NCBI GenBank assembly: GCA_963738625.1
Contig: CAVTXH010000003.1
Location: forward strand, 1,116,001 to 1,180,000
Reading direction: 5' to 3'
DNA from: UBA7672 sp963738625
GTDB taxonomy: Bacteria; Pseudomonadota; Alphaproteobacteria; Caulobacterales; Hyphomonadaceae
DNA: 64,000 bases
The notes beneath the pieces were generated by a model, which had not been told where the DNA came from, did no database searches, and saw only the letters and a list, made by a program, of their open reading frames with translations. Each line of letters opens with the position of its first letter. Position 1 is the first letter of the stretch. Position numbers and translations under genes: made by a program. Shown piece by piece: positions 17,795 to 26,506 of the stretch.

Positions 17795-18652
17795 ATGTTG
17801 CGTCTGTTGATCTCGTTGGCCGTGCTGGCCCTCGCTGCCTGCGCGGACAAGAGCGCTCCGCAGGTCAACGTCGCGGTCGCAGGCGCAGCGCCCTCGGAGA
17901 CGCAACCTGTCGAACAGTCTGCCGAGCCCGAGCCTGGTCCGGAAGAAGCCCCGCCCGTCGCCGTGTCCGCTCCCGGGGCGCCCGGCCATGTCGACCTCAA
18001 ATATCTCATCGGCGATGTCGATCCGGCGAACGATCCGATCTTCGCGCGTATTCCGCAGAAATACATCGCCGGCTCGCGCGTGTGGGGCCACAAGGATGCG
18101 GTCGAGGCTTTCGTGCGCATGGCCGAAGCCGCCGCCGCCAACGGCTATCCCCTCACCGTCGTCTCCGCCTTCCGTTCCTTCGACGACCAGAAGGAGATCT
18201 GGAACGACAAGTGGACCGGCAAGACGCTGGTTGAGCGCGGCAAGCTGCCCAGGACCATTCCTGATCCGAAGCGGCGCGCCATCAAGATACTCGAATTCTC
18301 CTCCATGCCCGGCACGTCCCGCCATCACTGGGGCACCGACTTCGATCTCAACAGCCTCAGCAACGCCTACTTCAACACCCGCGACGGCAAGCGCATCCAC
18401 GACTGGCTGACGCTGCACGCGCCTGAATACGGCTTCTGCCAAGTCTATTCCGACAAGCGCGAAGACAGCCGGACCGGCTACGAGGAAGAGAAATGGCACT
18501 GGTCCTACCTGCCCGTCGCCAGCTGGTACCTGAAGCAGTACCCCAGCGATGTCGGCTACGAACGCCTCACCGGCTTTGAAGGCGCCGAAGCCGCGAAGGA
18601 CATCGACGTCATCAGGAACTACGTCCAGGGCATCAGCTCCGAATGCAAGTGA
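17795..18652 (+). CDS. M15 family D-Ala-D-Ala carboxypeptidase lipoprotein
   Basis: A 285-residue exported peptidase with a lipoprotein signal (LALAAC). After an acidic Pro-rich linker comes the VanY-type domain: VVSAFRSFDDQKEIW, the zinc motif SRHHWGTDFD (H177, D184) and the second motif EKWHWSYLP with the third ligand histidine and catalytic glutamate. It should trim cell-wall peptides by removing terminal D-alanine. GAAGGAAA precedes the ATG at 17795. The frame is open further upstream, overlapping tesB, but only this start gives a signal peptide. Confidence 0.88.
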   Translation: MLRLLISLAVLALAACADKSAPQVNVAVAGAAPSETQPVEQSAEPEPGPEEAPPVAVSAPGAPGHVDLKYLIGDVDPANDPIFARIPQKYIAGSRVWGHKDAVEAFVRMAEAAAANGYPLTVVSAFRSFDDQKEIWNDKWTGKTLVERGKLPRTIPDPKRRAIKILEFSSMPGTSRHHWGTDFDLNSLSNAYFNTRDGKRIHDWLTLHAPEYGFCQVYSDKREDSRTGYEEEKWHWSYLPVASWYLKQYPSDVGYERLTGFEGAEAAKDIDVIRNYVQGISSECK

Positions 18653-18667
18653 GCGGGGGACGGCGCT

Positions 18668-19699
18668 TCACCCGCCCGCCTTCGCATGCTTGCGCGGGCT
18701 GGCGCCCGTCCAGCGCTTGAACGCGCGCGAGAACGCCGCCGGATCGGAAAAGCCCACGAGATAACCCGTCTCGTTCACCGAGACTTTCTTGTCGCCGAGA
18801 TAGTGCAACGCCAACCTGTGGCGCAGCTCGTCCAGCACCTTCTCGAACGTTGCGCCCTCCGCCTTCAGCTTGCGGAACAGCGTCTGCCGGCTCATCCCCA
18901 TCTTGGCTGCGACCATGTCGATGCCGACATCGCCCGTGTGCAGGATCGGCATCAGCATGCTCTCGACCCGCCCGCGAACCGTCTTCGAGCGCTCGAGCTG
19001 CTTGAGCAGCTCGCTCGCCCGCTCGCTCAGCACGCCGAAGACATAGCGCGGCTGCAGCGCCACGCGGTGCGCCAGCAGCGAGGCGTCGATGCGCACGGCG
19101 TTCCAACGGCTCTCGAACACGACCGGGCACTGGAAGATCCGCTCATACTCCGCGCGATACGCCGGCGCCGCATGCGTGACATGCACCTCCAGCGCCAGCG
19201 GCCGCGGCAGAAATTTCCGCGTGCCGCAGATCTGCCGCGCATAGGTCACTTCGGTCAGCTCGGGAAAATCATTCGGGTTCGCGCGCGTATCGACCGTCCA
19301 CATCGCCCCGCCCTCGACCACATGCTGGAAGCGGTCCGTGTCGCCGACGCCCTCCACCTCGATCGCCAGCTTTCCGAAACGGTTCATCTGCGCGAACGCC
19401 TCGCCCACGGTCTCCGACGCGTTCATGATCAGTCCGGCGATCGAGACCTGATCGAGGTTGACCTCCTCGCCATAGTGCAGCGCCAGAGCGGGATCGCCCG
19501 TCATCTCCTTCGCCGCGCGCATCAGCGCGATGTAGTTCGGCATGGCGATGCGATTGTCCTGGTCCTGCAGCGCATCGGGATCGATCCCCGCGCGCGCCGC
19601 CAGCGCCGCCTCGTCCGCGCCCTTCGCCGCCGCCAGCCGGATCAGGCCGCGCGCCAACCCCGCCCCGACCGTCAGCTCCGCCTTCTTCGGCTCACTCAT
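18668..19699 (-). CDS. AraC family transcription regulator
   Basis: A 343-residue regulator with a large N-terminal Arabinose-binding-like domain of the OruR/ArgR-like type (around PALALHYGEEVNLDQVSIAG) and a C-terminal double helix-turn-helix: IDMVAAKMGMSRQTLFRKLK as the first and NETGYLVGFSDPAAFSRAFKRW as the second, followed by TGASPRKH. The ligand is not evident. It converges on the M15 peptidase gene and is divergent from the exported protein gene at 19854, which may be a target. Confidence 0.85.
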   Translation of the reverse strand: MSEPKKAELTVGAGLARGLIRLAAAKGADEAALAARAGIDPDALQDQDNRIAMPNYIALMRAAKEMTGDPALALHYGEEVNLDQVSIAGLIMNASETVGEAFAQMNRFGKLAIEVEGVGDTDRFQHVVEGGAMWTVDTRANPNDFPELTEVTYARQICGTRKFLPRPLALEVHVTHAAPAYRAEYERIFQCPVVFESRWNAVRIDASLLAHRVALQPRYVFGVLSERASELLKQLERSKTVRGRVESMLMPILHTGDVGIDMVAAKMGMSRQTLFRKLKAEGATFEKVLDELRHRLALHYLGDKKVSVNETGYLVGFSDPAAFSRAFKRWTGASPRKHAKAGG

Positions 19700-19853
19700 C
19701 GCCGCCCCGCCGGAAACGCTCCGCCCGCCAGACCGGGGCGATGCAACCTGCGATCATGTTTTTGATGCCCGCGGCCATGTACTTCCCGCCCCTGTTCAGG
19801 CGTTATTCATATCGTTATTCGATAAGTAGGACAACCAGCCATTGGGGTCAAAC

Positions 19854-20942
19854 ATGGTTCGTTTCCGTCGCGTCCTGCAACTCTCCGCCGCCGTCGCCGC
19901 GGCTTTGGCTCTCGCCGTCCCCGCCAGCGCCCAGACATCGGCCCAGACATCGGCCCAGACGCCTGCTTCGGCGCCTGCCCAGCCGCCTGCCGCAGCCCCG
20001 GCGCCTGTCTATACGCCGACCTCGCTCACGCCCGCGCCCAACCTGCCGAGAACGCCCGACGGCCGTCCGGATTTCCAGAACGTCGTCTGGGCCTCCAACT
20101 TCTTCCCGGTGTTCGAAGCGAACCCGATGGCCGCCACATTGGTGGTCTCCGAGGCGGATGGGAAGAAGATGGTCGACATGATGGTCGCCGGCATGTCGAA
20201 GCAGACCATCTTCGAGATCGATCCCGAAGCGCACGAGATCATCGGCAACACCGATGGACTGCCCCTCGTCCGTGGCGAACGCCGCAGCCGCACGCTCGTC
20301 CTGCCCGCCAACGGCAAGCTGCCGATGACGCCCGAGGCGCGCAAGGAAGTGTCCTCGACGGATCCGCTCGACGGTCCGCTGGACAACCCTGAACAGCGTC
20401 CCATCGGCGAGCGCTGCATCGTCCTCGGCGCTCCGCCGATTTCCGCGACCATCTCCTACACCCGCCTGCGCTTCATCCAGACGCCCTCGCATGTCGTGAT
20501 CCATACCGAAAACGGCGATGACGCACGCATCGCCCCGTTCACCGACAAGCACAAGCCGGCCGGCGGCCCGCTTTCCTGGCTCGGCGATTCCATCGCGCGC
20601 TGGGAAGGCGACACGCTGGTGATCGAAACCATCCGCCTGCCCAAGGAGCTGCGCGTGCGCGGCCTGCCCAGCATCATCGTCAGCGACGAAGCGACTGTCA
20701 TCGAGCGCATCACGCGCCTGTCCGAAGACGAACTGCTCTACCAGTACACCGTCGTCGATCCGAAAGTGTACACCGCCCCTTGGCTTGCCGAGTATTCGCT
20801 CTATTCGAGCAAGACCGGCATGTTCCCCTCGCCCTGCCACGAGCACAACTACTCGCTCCCCAACATCCTCCAGGGTGCGCGCGTCATTGAAGCGAAAACC
20901 ACTGCCGCCACGTCCGCGAACGCAAAACCAAAGGCCAAGTGA
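19854..20942 (+). CDS. Exported protein of a widespread uncharacterised family
   Basis: A 362-residue exported protein with signal peptide ending PASAQ. A 12-bp tandem repeat (gcccagacatcg, from 19929) encodes QTSAQTSAQT just after the cleavage site. The mature protein carries RTPDGRPDFQNVVW, GERCIVLGAPP, QTPSHVVIHTENGDDAR and a GDSIARWEGDTLVIET block, seen in a large family of unknown function in soil bacteria. ATG 19854 is preferred to TTG 19842. It lies divergent from the AraC regulator. Beta-rich, no catalytic residues recognised. Confidence 0.72.
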   Translation: MVRFRRVLQLSAAVAAALALAVPASAQTSAQTSAQTPASAPAQPPAAAPAPVYTPTSLTPAPNLPRTPDGRPDFQNVVWASNFFPVFEANPMAATLVVSEADGKKMVDMMVAGMSKQTIFEIDPEAHEIIGNTDGLPLVRGERRSRTLVLPANGKLPMTPEARKEVSSTDPLDGPLDNPEQRPIGERCIVLGAPPISATISYTRLRFIQTPSHVVIHTENGDDARIAPFTDKHKPAGGPLSWLGDSIARWEGDTLVIETIRLPKELRVRGLPSIIVSDEATVIERITRLSEDELLYQYTVVDPKVYTAPWLAEYSLYSSKTGMFPSPCHEHNYSLPNILQGARVIEAKTTAATSANAKPKAK

Positions 20943-20978
20943 TTTGCTGAGGTCTGCCCGAGGCTCTATCTCGTCGCC

Positions 20979-21425
20979 ATGGCCGCCAAGTCCTTCTTTA
21001 CCGTCGGTTATGAGCGCACCACGCTGCCCGGCCTCATCGCTGCGCTGAAAGAGAACGGCGTCACCTGCGTCATCGACACACGCGACGTCGCCAACTCGCG
21101 CCGCGCCGGCTTCTCGAAGAAGCTGCTCGCCGCCAGCCTCGACGAGGAAGGCATCACCTACATTCACCTCCGCCCGCTCGGCACGCCCAAGGCCGGCCGC
21201 GAGGCCAACCGCGCCGGCCGCATGGACGAATTCCGCCGGATCTACGAAGCCTCCTTTCAGCGCCCCGAAGCCCAGCTCGCCCTCCTGGAAGCCGAAGACC
21301 TCGCCCGCGCCCAGCCCACCGCCCTCCTCTGCTTCTGCGGCGACGGCGCCAAATGCCACCGCAACCGCATCGCCCAGGCGCTGGAGGAGAAAGGCCTGAA
21401 GCGAAAGGAGATCACGTTCGCCTGA
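20979..21425 (+). CDS. DUF488 domain protein
   Basis: A 148-residue cytosolic DUF488 protein. FFTVGYERTTLPGLIAALKE starts the domain, VIDTRDVANSRRAGFSKK is its second conserved block and LLCFCGDGAKCHRNRIAQAL the cysteine-containing third. The family's function is unknown. It begins 36 nt after the exported-protein gene on the same strand, so co-transcription is possible. Confidence 0.88.
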   Translation: MAAKSFFTVGYERTTLPGLIAALKENGVTCVIDTRDVANSRRAGFSKKLLAASLDEEGITYIHLRPLGTPKAGREANRAGRMDEFRRIYEASFQRPEAQLALLEAEDLARAQPTALLCFCGDGAKCHRNRIAQALEEKGLKRKEITFA

Positions 21426-21661
21426 CGCGCCGGCTCGACATCATCACCGTCATTCTCGGGCAGGCCGAAGGCGTGACCCGAGAACCTTTCTGGGAGCGCC
21501 GGGTGAGGCGCATTCGCCGAATGCCCGGCAGTGCGTCGCGTCAGCGACGCAATCCGACGTCGATTGTCGCTGCTCCGCAGCGAGCGCCGGGGCGTTCGAG
21601 CACGCCTCACCCCAACGCCCCACCACCGCTGTCATCCCGGCCGAAGGCGCAAAGCGAAGGG
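21426..21661. other. Non-coding spacer with dispersed-repeat-like sequence
   Basis: No convincing gene. It contains inverted elements such as CATTCTCGGGC ... GACCCGAGAACC near 21450-21486, and a GTCATCCCGGCCGAAGGC segment near 21631, typical of extragenic repeats in related genomes. The end of this spacer is joined to the insertion sequence. Confidence 0.4.
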
Positions 21662-21673
21662 GACCACCTCCCC

Positions 21674-23175
21674 TTGAAAGGCTGTTCGATTCACACATCT
21701 TGGAGCCTCAGAGCGGCGCCGTATTTGATGCGCTGGAAGTCTTCGAGGCCCAGGCGCATCGTTTTCGGGCCGGGCTTGCCGTAGTAGCCGTCCCATCCGC
21801 CCAGACGAGCAATGACCCAGGCGGCGAAGGCGAGCGAGCCTTTGGGATGCGGGTTCTTCTGCCGCGCGGTCTTGCCCTCCAGCTTGGCCGATACGGCCTC
21901 GAGGACGGGCCGATCGGCAGGCTCGAAGGCCTCAAGAAGACTTTGGCCAGTGGCGCCGCCGCGCGCCTTGACGAGCTGCATCACGGTGACAGCCGCAACA
22001 GCGCCAGCGGCGACGAACCTGATCATGACCTTGGGATCGCCGATGTCGGCCGCCTCGACGTTAAAGCCTCCGGTCTTCAGCGTGTGGAAATACTCTTCGA
22101 TGACCCAGCGCATCCGATAGAGATCGACGATCCTCATCGCCTCGGCGAGGTTTGTGACCGGCTGCGTCGTCAGAAGCCGCCAGTGGATCGGCCTGCCGTC
22201 TTTCGGCGTCGACGTCTCGCGGACGTCGACCATGGTCAGAACGATGGTCTCGGGTAGATCGGCTGCACCCAGCTTGGGCTTTCGCAACACGACCCGCGAG
22301 AAGCGGACGGCGAGCTCGCTCATCCGCGCCTTGCGCTGCGGCGCCGCCGGGACGTTCACCTCGATCCGGCCTTGTTCGGGCAGGCCGTCGATGTGCGAGA
22401 ACAAAAGGCCGACCTCTTCCTCCCCCTCCGTCTCGATGGCCGTCTCGATGGCCGTCTCGATCCGCCGGTTCTGGCATGCCCGCACGATCAGATGCATGGA
22501 GCCGGGGCGGAGCGCGAAATGCTCGTAGATGTCGCTTTCCCGGTCCGATACGCCTGTGAGGCTCGCCGCCCCCGCCAACGCCTCTCCGGCGGCCCAAGCG
22601 CCGTCGATCCAGCGCTGCGATTCCTTCTGCGCCGTCGTCCGCGACTTACGGTGTTTGGCCTTGCCGCGGTCACGGTTCCACACCTTGGCATCGATCAGGC
22701 CGATGACCCCGCCATTGCCGGCGTCAACCGCCAGCACGGCGTGCAGCAACAGGCCGCGCACCGCCCCGCCTTTGCCGATCGGCCCGTAGCCGTTCGCCTT
22801 GGCGCGCCGGCCTCCCAGCGAAAGCTCGCTCGTATCCTGCACCACGACGACATCGCGGCCCGCCGCACGAGCCGCCGTGCGCTCCGCCGCGTGCGCCGTC
22901 ATCTCTCCCGCCGTCACCGCCTCATTGCGAAGGAACCGCGTGAACTGTATCTCGCGGGCGCGGCTTTTCCGCGCCAGCTGGCGGATGCACGAGCCCGGCC
23001 GCGCCACCAGCGCCGCATGCAGATTGGCCCCCCTTTTTCCAGCCGAGCATCGCCAAACCGGCCCAGCCCATACGCCATCCCAGACATCGCTCTCTCCCGC
23101 GAATCCCCAACCAACTCACGGAATCAGCAATCAAATCCCCGCGCAAGAAGTGTGAATACGAGAGCCTTTCCAAGG
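21674..23175. mobile_element. IS4-family insertion sequence
   Basis: An element of about 1.5 kb with imperfect terminal inverted repeats: 21674-21702 (ttgaaaggctgttcgattca...) and, complemented, 23144-23175. The transposase stop lies inside the left repeat. Outside the ends the flanks CCACCTCCCC and GGGGGGAGGTG complement each other, which suggests insertion into the loop of an existing hairpin. I see no clear direct target duplication. Ends are approximate. Confidence 0.75.
21691..23087 (-). CDS. IS4-family transposase with N-terminus in a second frame
   Basis: DDE transposase. The main frame (21691-23007) contains VVVVQDTSELSL with the first Asp, GVSDRESDIYEHF with the second, and the IS4 signature Y-(2)-R-(3)-E-(6)-K in LYRMRWVIEEYFHTLK. 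The family's N-terminal block GLGRFGDARLEK is in the adjacent frame, starting at ATG 23087 with GGGAG 6 nt upstream, and joins NLHAALVARPGSC of the main frame across a run of 5 A and 6 G (23028-23038). This is either programmed -1 frameshifting, a disabling mutation or a homopolymer sequencing error. A 12-bp repeat near 22436 encodes ETAIETAIET. Confidence 0.82.
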
Positions 23176-23338
23176 GGGGAGGTGTTCTCTGGCCGGTCCG
23201 ACACAGTCGGATAACCCTGCAGTTTGAAAGAATCTTCAGCGCCCAAATCCCAGCAAAACCGCGCCAGAGTTCATGTCCCCGCTGTAGGATAACTTTTTAC
23301 TTGTCCCCACGCCTGCCCCGCCAGGCGATACTGCGTGC

Positions 23339-23896
23339 ATGACCCACGCGGACGACATCGCGGAGAGCGACATCCAGCTGGAGCCCTCCCAGCTCTGGAT
23401 GCTCCCCATCCTGTTGTTCCAGATCATGGCGGCGCTGTTCACCGACTATGCGCACAAGCTCAAGCGCCTGCGCCGCCGCAAGCCGCCGCGCTCCAGGAAA
23501 TGGCAGTCCTGCTATGCGGACCTGTGCCGCTGCGAATACTCGATCGACGTCATCCTGGCCGAGGGCGCAAGGCGTCTCCTCGCCGGCCAACCGCTCGATC
23601 TCGAGAGCATCGTCATTCCCCCGCCGCCATCAGACTGGCGGCCCGAATCCATGCCGCGCAGCGCCCACGACATGTCGCTGCGCTTCGAGGCGACGGCTCT
23701 CTTCCATGCCGACCCCGAAGCCTTCATCCGCCGCCACGCCGCGCGCATCCTGGCCAAAGCCAAACGCGACGCCGCGCCGGAAGACGCCGGCAACGACCCC
23801 AACCCTCATGGCGAGCAGCTTGGCGCAAGCCGCGCGTCCGTCGAACCATGGGAGGCGAACTCACCGGCGTCAGAGCGCATCCGCGCCCCGCCTTAG
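23339..23896 (+). CDS. Hypothetical protein
   Basis: A 185-residue protein of no recognised family. A hydrophobic stretch MLPILLFQIMAALFTDYAHKL near the N-terminus is followed by a basic patch LKRLRRRKPPRSRKW, then CYADLCRCEYSIDVILAEGARRLL. The C-terminal 40 residues look disordered. It may be an amphipathic or membrane-associated protein. It sits beside the insertion sequence, so it may be accessory. Confidence 0.45.
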   Translation: MTHADDIAESDIQLEPSQLWMLPILLFQIMAALFTDYAHKLKRLRRRKPPRSRKWQSCYADLCRCEYSIDVILAEGARRLLAGQPLDLESIVIPPPPSDWRPESMPRSAHDMSLRFEATALFHADPEAFIRRHAARILAKAKRDAAPEDAGNDPNPHGEQLGASRASVEPWEANSPASERIRAPP

Positions 23897-23970
23897 CCCG
23901 CGCGCGATCAGGAAAAGCCCAGCCCGCCCCGCCGCCTCTTCGCTGAGGTCGCGGGCGTTTGGGCGGAGAC

Positions 23971-23996
23971 AAAAAGGGGGAGGCTCGCGCCTCCCC
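23971..23996 (-). terminator. Intrinsic terminator
   Basis: On the minus strand an 8-bp stem GGGGAGGC / GCCTCCCC with a GCGA loop is followed by CTTTTTG. It lies just past the stop of the methyltransferase-like gene. Confidence 0.8.
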
Positions 23997-24021
23997 TTGT
24001 CCGTTTCGAATTCAGCAAAGC

Positions 24022-24783
24022 CTATTTCGCGGGCTTGCGGAATTTCATCATGAACTGGTCGGTCTTGTGACGGATCGAGGGATCGAACACCGTCTTGTCC
24101 TTCGGGTCGGCCGGGTTGCGCAGCACATTGCTCTCGCCGACGAACTCGAAGCCCGCCGCCAGCACTTCCGATTTCACCATCGCAGGATCGATGCGGTGCA
24201 GCTGCGCGTTGAATGCAACGCCTTCCGCCGCCGTGTGATCGAGCACGACGTACGTGCCGCCCGGCTTCAGCGCGTTGAAGACCGCCTTGTTCGCCGCGTT
24301 GATGTCGAGGTTGCGGCCGGGATTGTGCATGTCGTGATAGTTCTGCGAGGTCCACACCAGATCCAGCGGCTCGGGCGAAACCAGCGTCGCGAAATCCGTC
24401 TGCACGAACGAGACATTCGGATAGTTCGCCTTGTCGTCGAGGATCGCCTGGAAGCCCAGCGGGCGTCCGGCCGGCGCGGGGCCGTTGAACAGGTAGAGCT
24501 TGCCCGTCGGCCCGATCGCCTTCGAGAAGTTGCGGGTCATGTAGCCGCCGCCGGGGATCAGCTCGCCGATTTTCTCGCCGGATTTAATCTCGGCGAAGGC
24601 CAGCATCTCGGCCGGCTTGCGGTCGGCGTCGAGGTCCTTGTCGGCCTGCGGACGACCCGCATCGGCGATGGCCGAGACGATGTGCGCGGACGTGGCCGAC
24701 GGCGGCGGGGCAGCAGCGGTCTGGCAGGCGCCGGCCGCAAGCAGCGCGGCGAACGCAAGGGACCGCATAAGATTGGTGCGCAT
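24022..24783 (-). CDS. Exported class I SAM-methyltransferase-like lipoprotein
   Basis: A 253-residue protein with a lipoprotein signal (LLAAGACQ). The mature part is a Rossmann methyltransferase fold: IGELIPGGGYMTRNFSKAIG as motif I, LYLFNGP, then FVQTDFATLVSP and LDLVWTSQNYHDM as the motif IV region, and ALKPGGTYVVLDH as motif VI. SAM is not expected in the periplasm, so the fold may bind another ligand or the signal may act as a membrane anchor. GGAGGAG precedes the ATG. Similar exported proteins exist in alphaproteobacteria; function unknown. Confidence 0.78.
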   Translation of the reverse strand: MRTNLMRSLAFAALLAAGACQTAAAPPPSATSAHIVSAIADAGRPQADKDLDADRKPAEMLAFAEIKSGEKIGELIPGGGYMTRNFSKAIGPTGKLYLFNGPAPAGRPLGFQAILDDKANYPNVSFVQTDFATLVSPEPLDLVWTSQNYHDMHNPGRNLDINAANKAVFNALKPGGTYVVLDHTAAEGVAFNAQLHRIDPAMVKSEVLAAGFEFVGESNVLRNPADPKDKTVFDPSIRHKTDQFMMKFRKPAK

Positions 24784-24908
24784 GGGTATCTCCTCCCGGA
24801 AAATAGTCCCGGCGCCCGTTGCGCGCCGGTTTCAGCGCGCAGCACTAGCTGAAACGCGCTCGCCCCACAATTGAAGCGCGCGTGAAGTCTCGCCTGTCAG
24901 CAACAGGC

Positions 24909-25730
24909 TTACCTGCCCGGCATGGTCCCCTGCAGCCGCCCGCCCACGCGGACCGGCGCAATCGCAAGCGCCAGGCCGGTGTTGTCGTCAGATTCGACGA
25001 CCACGCCGCACAGCGTCGCCGGCCCTTCGGCAGGCGACTTGCGTTCGGTCGGCAGCCGCGTTGCCGCTCGCTGGACAATCGGCGCCTTCTTCATGCCGAT
25101 GACGCTGTCATAATCTCCGCACATGCCCGCATCCGTCATGTAGGCCGTGCCGCCCGGCAGGATCTGCGCATCCGCCGTCGGCACATGCGTGTGCGCGCCG
25201 ACCACCATCGTCACGCGCCCATCGCAATAGTGTCCCATGACGTATTTTTCCGCCGTCGCCTCGGCGTGGATCTCCACGATCACCGCATCCGCCACCTGAC
25301 GCAGCGGCGCTTCCTCGAGGGCGCGCTGCACGCCCTGGATCGGATCGTCCAGCGATTCCATGAAAGCCGAGCCATGAATCTGGATCACGAACACCCGCTG
25401 TCCCTTCGGCGTCGTGAACAGCTGCGCGCCGCGGCCGGGGATCTGCAGGGTCTGCGGATAGTTGTAGGGCCGCAGCAGCCTCTGCTCGCGCTCAATATAG
25501 ACCAGCGCCTCCGGCTGGTCCCACGAATGGTTGCCCAGCGTGATGCAGTCCGCGCCGGCATCGAAGATTTCCTGAGCGGTGGAGGCTGTAATGCCAAAGC
25601 CGCCCGCCGCGTTCTCGCCATTGACGATGACGAAGTCGAGGCGGAGCTCTTCGCGCACGCGCGGCAGGTGTTCGGCGACTGCCTGGCGGCCCGCACGGCC
25701 GACCACATCGCCGAAAAAACCAAGACGCAT
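24909..25730 (-). CDS. YmdB family metallophosphoesterase
   Basis: A 273-residue member of the TIGR00282/YmdB family, described as a 2',3'-cyclic nucleotide 2'-phosphodiesterase. Metal ligands appear in LGFFGDVVGRAGR, FVIVNGENAAGGFG, TLGNHSWD and VGAHTHVPTAD, closing with YMTDAGMCGDYDSVIG. ATG 25730 has AGGGAG 5 nt before it and is preferred to GTG 25736. YmdB often neighbours rny or yebC-like genes in other genomes; here it stands alone. Confidence 0.9.
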   Translation of the reverse strand: MRLGFFGDVVGRAGRQAVAEHLPRVREELRLDFVIVNGENAAGGFGITASTAQEIFDAGADCITLGNHSWDQPEALVYIEREQRLLRPYNYPQTLQIPGRGAQLFTTPKGQRVFVIQIHGSAFMESLDDPIQGVQRALEEAPLRQVADAVIVEIHAEATAEKYVMGHYCDGRVTMVVGAHTHVPTADAQILPGGTAYMTDAGMCGDYDSVIGMKKAPIVQRAATRLPTERKSPAEGPATLCGVVVESDDNTGLALAIAPVRVGGRLQGTMPGR

Positions 25731-25821
25731 GCGCACTCCCTGCCGCAGGCCCCCACGACCGGACCCGCGCGGGTCTACAGGAGCGCGGCCTTCCGGCCAA
25801 GTGCGGCGGATAGGGATGGAA

Positions 25822-26241
25822 TCAGTAGACCTTCTCGATCGTATCGAGCGCGTAGATCTCCCCGCCCCGGCAGAAGAACGAGATGCGCTTGGGAAGCGGA
25901 TCGGGAACCTGCTCGCGGTAGGCGAGCCGGCCTGGCACGGGCGCCGCGGGCGACGTGCGGATTTCGAGGATCAGCGTATCGCCGGTCGACGCCGCGGACT
26001 TCAGCATTACCGCCGTGTCGGTCGCCTCTTTCAAGCGGACATCGACATTGAGCTGGCGCGGTCCCCTCCCCGGTCCCGGCATGAAGTTGATCCAGGCGTT
26101 GGCTTCCGCGATCTGGTGCGGGCACGCCACCCGCGCCAGCGCCTGCCCGGTCGTCATCTGCTCTGGCTTGGCGCCCTTCTGCGGCATGGCCGAGCATCCG
26201 CCCAGCAGCGCCACGAGCCCAACAATCAAGACCCTGCCCAT
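25822..26241 (-). CDS. Hypothetical lipoprotein
   Basis: A 139-residue lipoprotein (MGRVLIVGLVALLGGCS, lipobox LGGC). The mature part carries TGQALARVACPHQIAEANAWINFMPGPGRGPRQLNVDVRL and a C-terminal beta segment RISFFCRGGEIYALDTIEKVY. I recognise no family; the beta-sandwich pattern is common in small secreted proteins. The frame is open to 26529 but only the ATG at 26241 gives a signal peptide. Divergent from msrP. Confidence 0.6.
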   Translation of the reverse strand: MGRVLIVGLVALLGGCSAMPQKGAKPEQMTTGQALARVACPHQIAEANAWINFMPGPGRGPRQLNVDVRLKEATDTAVMLKSAASTGDTLILEIRTSPAAPVPGRLAYREQVPDPLPKRISFFCRGGEIYALDTIEKVY

Positions 26242-26506
26242 GCGCCTCTCCCGGCCAGCCGAATCAGCCCTGCAGAAGGTAGCACGGAGCGTCCAAGCGG
26301 GTATTTTGGCTTGTTTTCGGGGATTTTTCTGCCGGAAGCGGGAAAGCTGCGCCCGCCGGCCCGGTCGCATGCGTTGTCCGTATGAAACCCATGCCTTCCC
26401 AATGGCGTGAGGACGGTCGATCCTGATGATCGAGAAGCCTAGTGTGCGCGTAACAATCCTGCGCAACCGAACGAATATAGAGACGTCAGAGATCGAGGAG
26501 AGCGAG

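Noticed and set aside
22436..22465. The 12-bp tandem repeat in the transposase as a separate repeat element
   Set aside because: It is in frame and encodes ETAIETAIET in a flexible loop; it is only an internal coding repeat.
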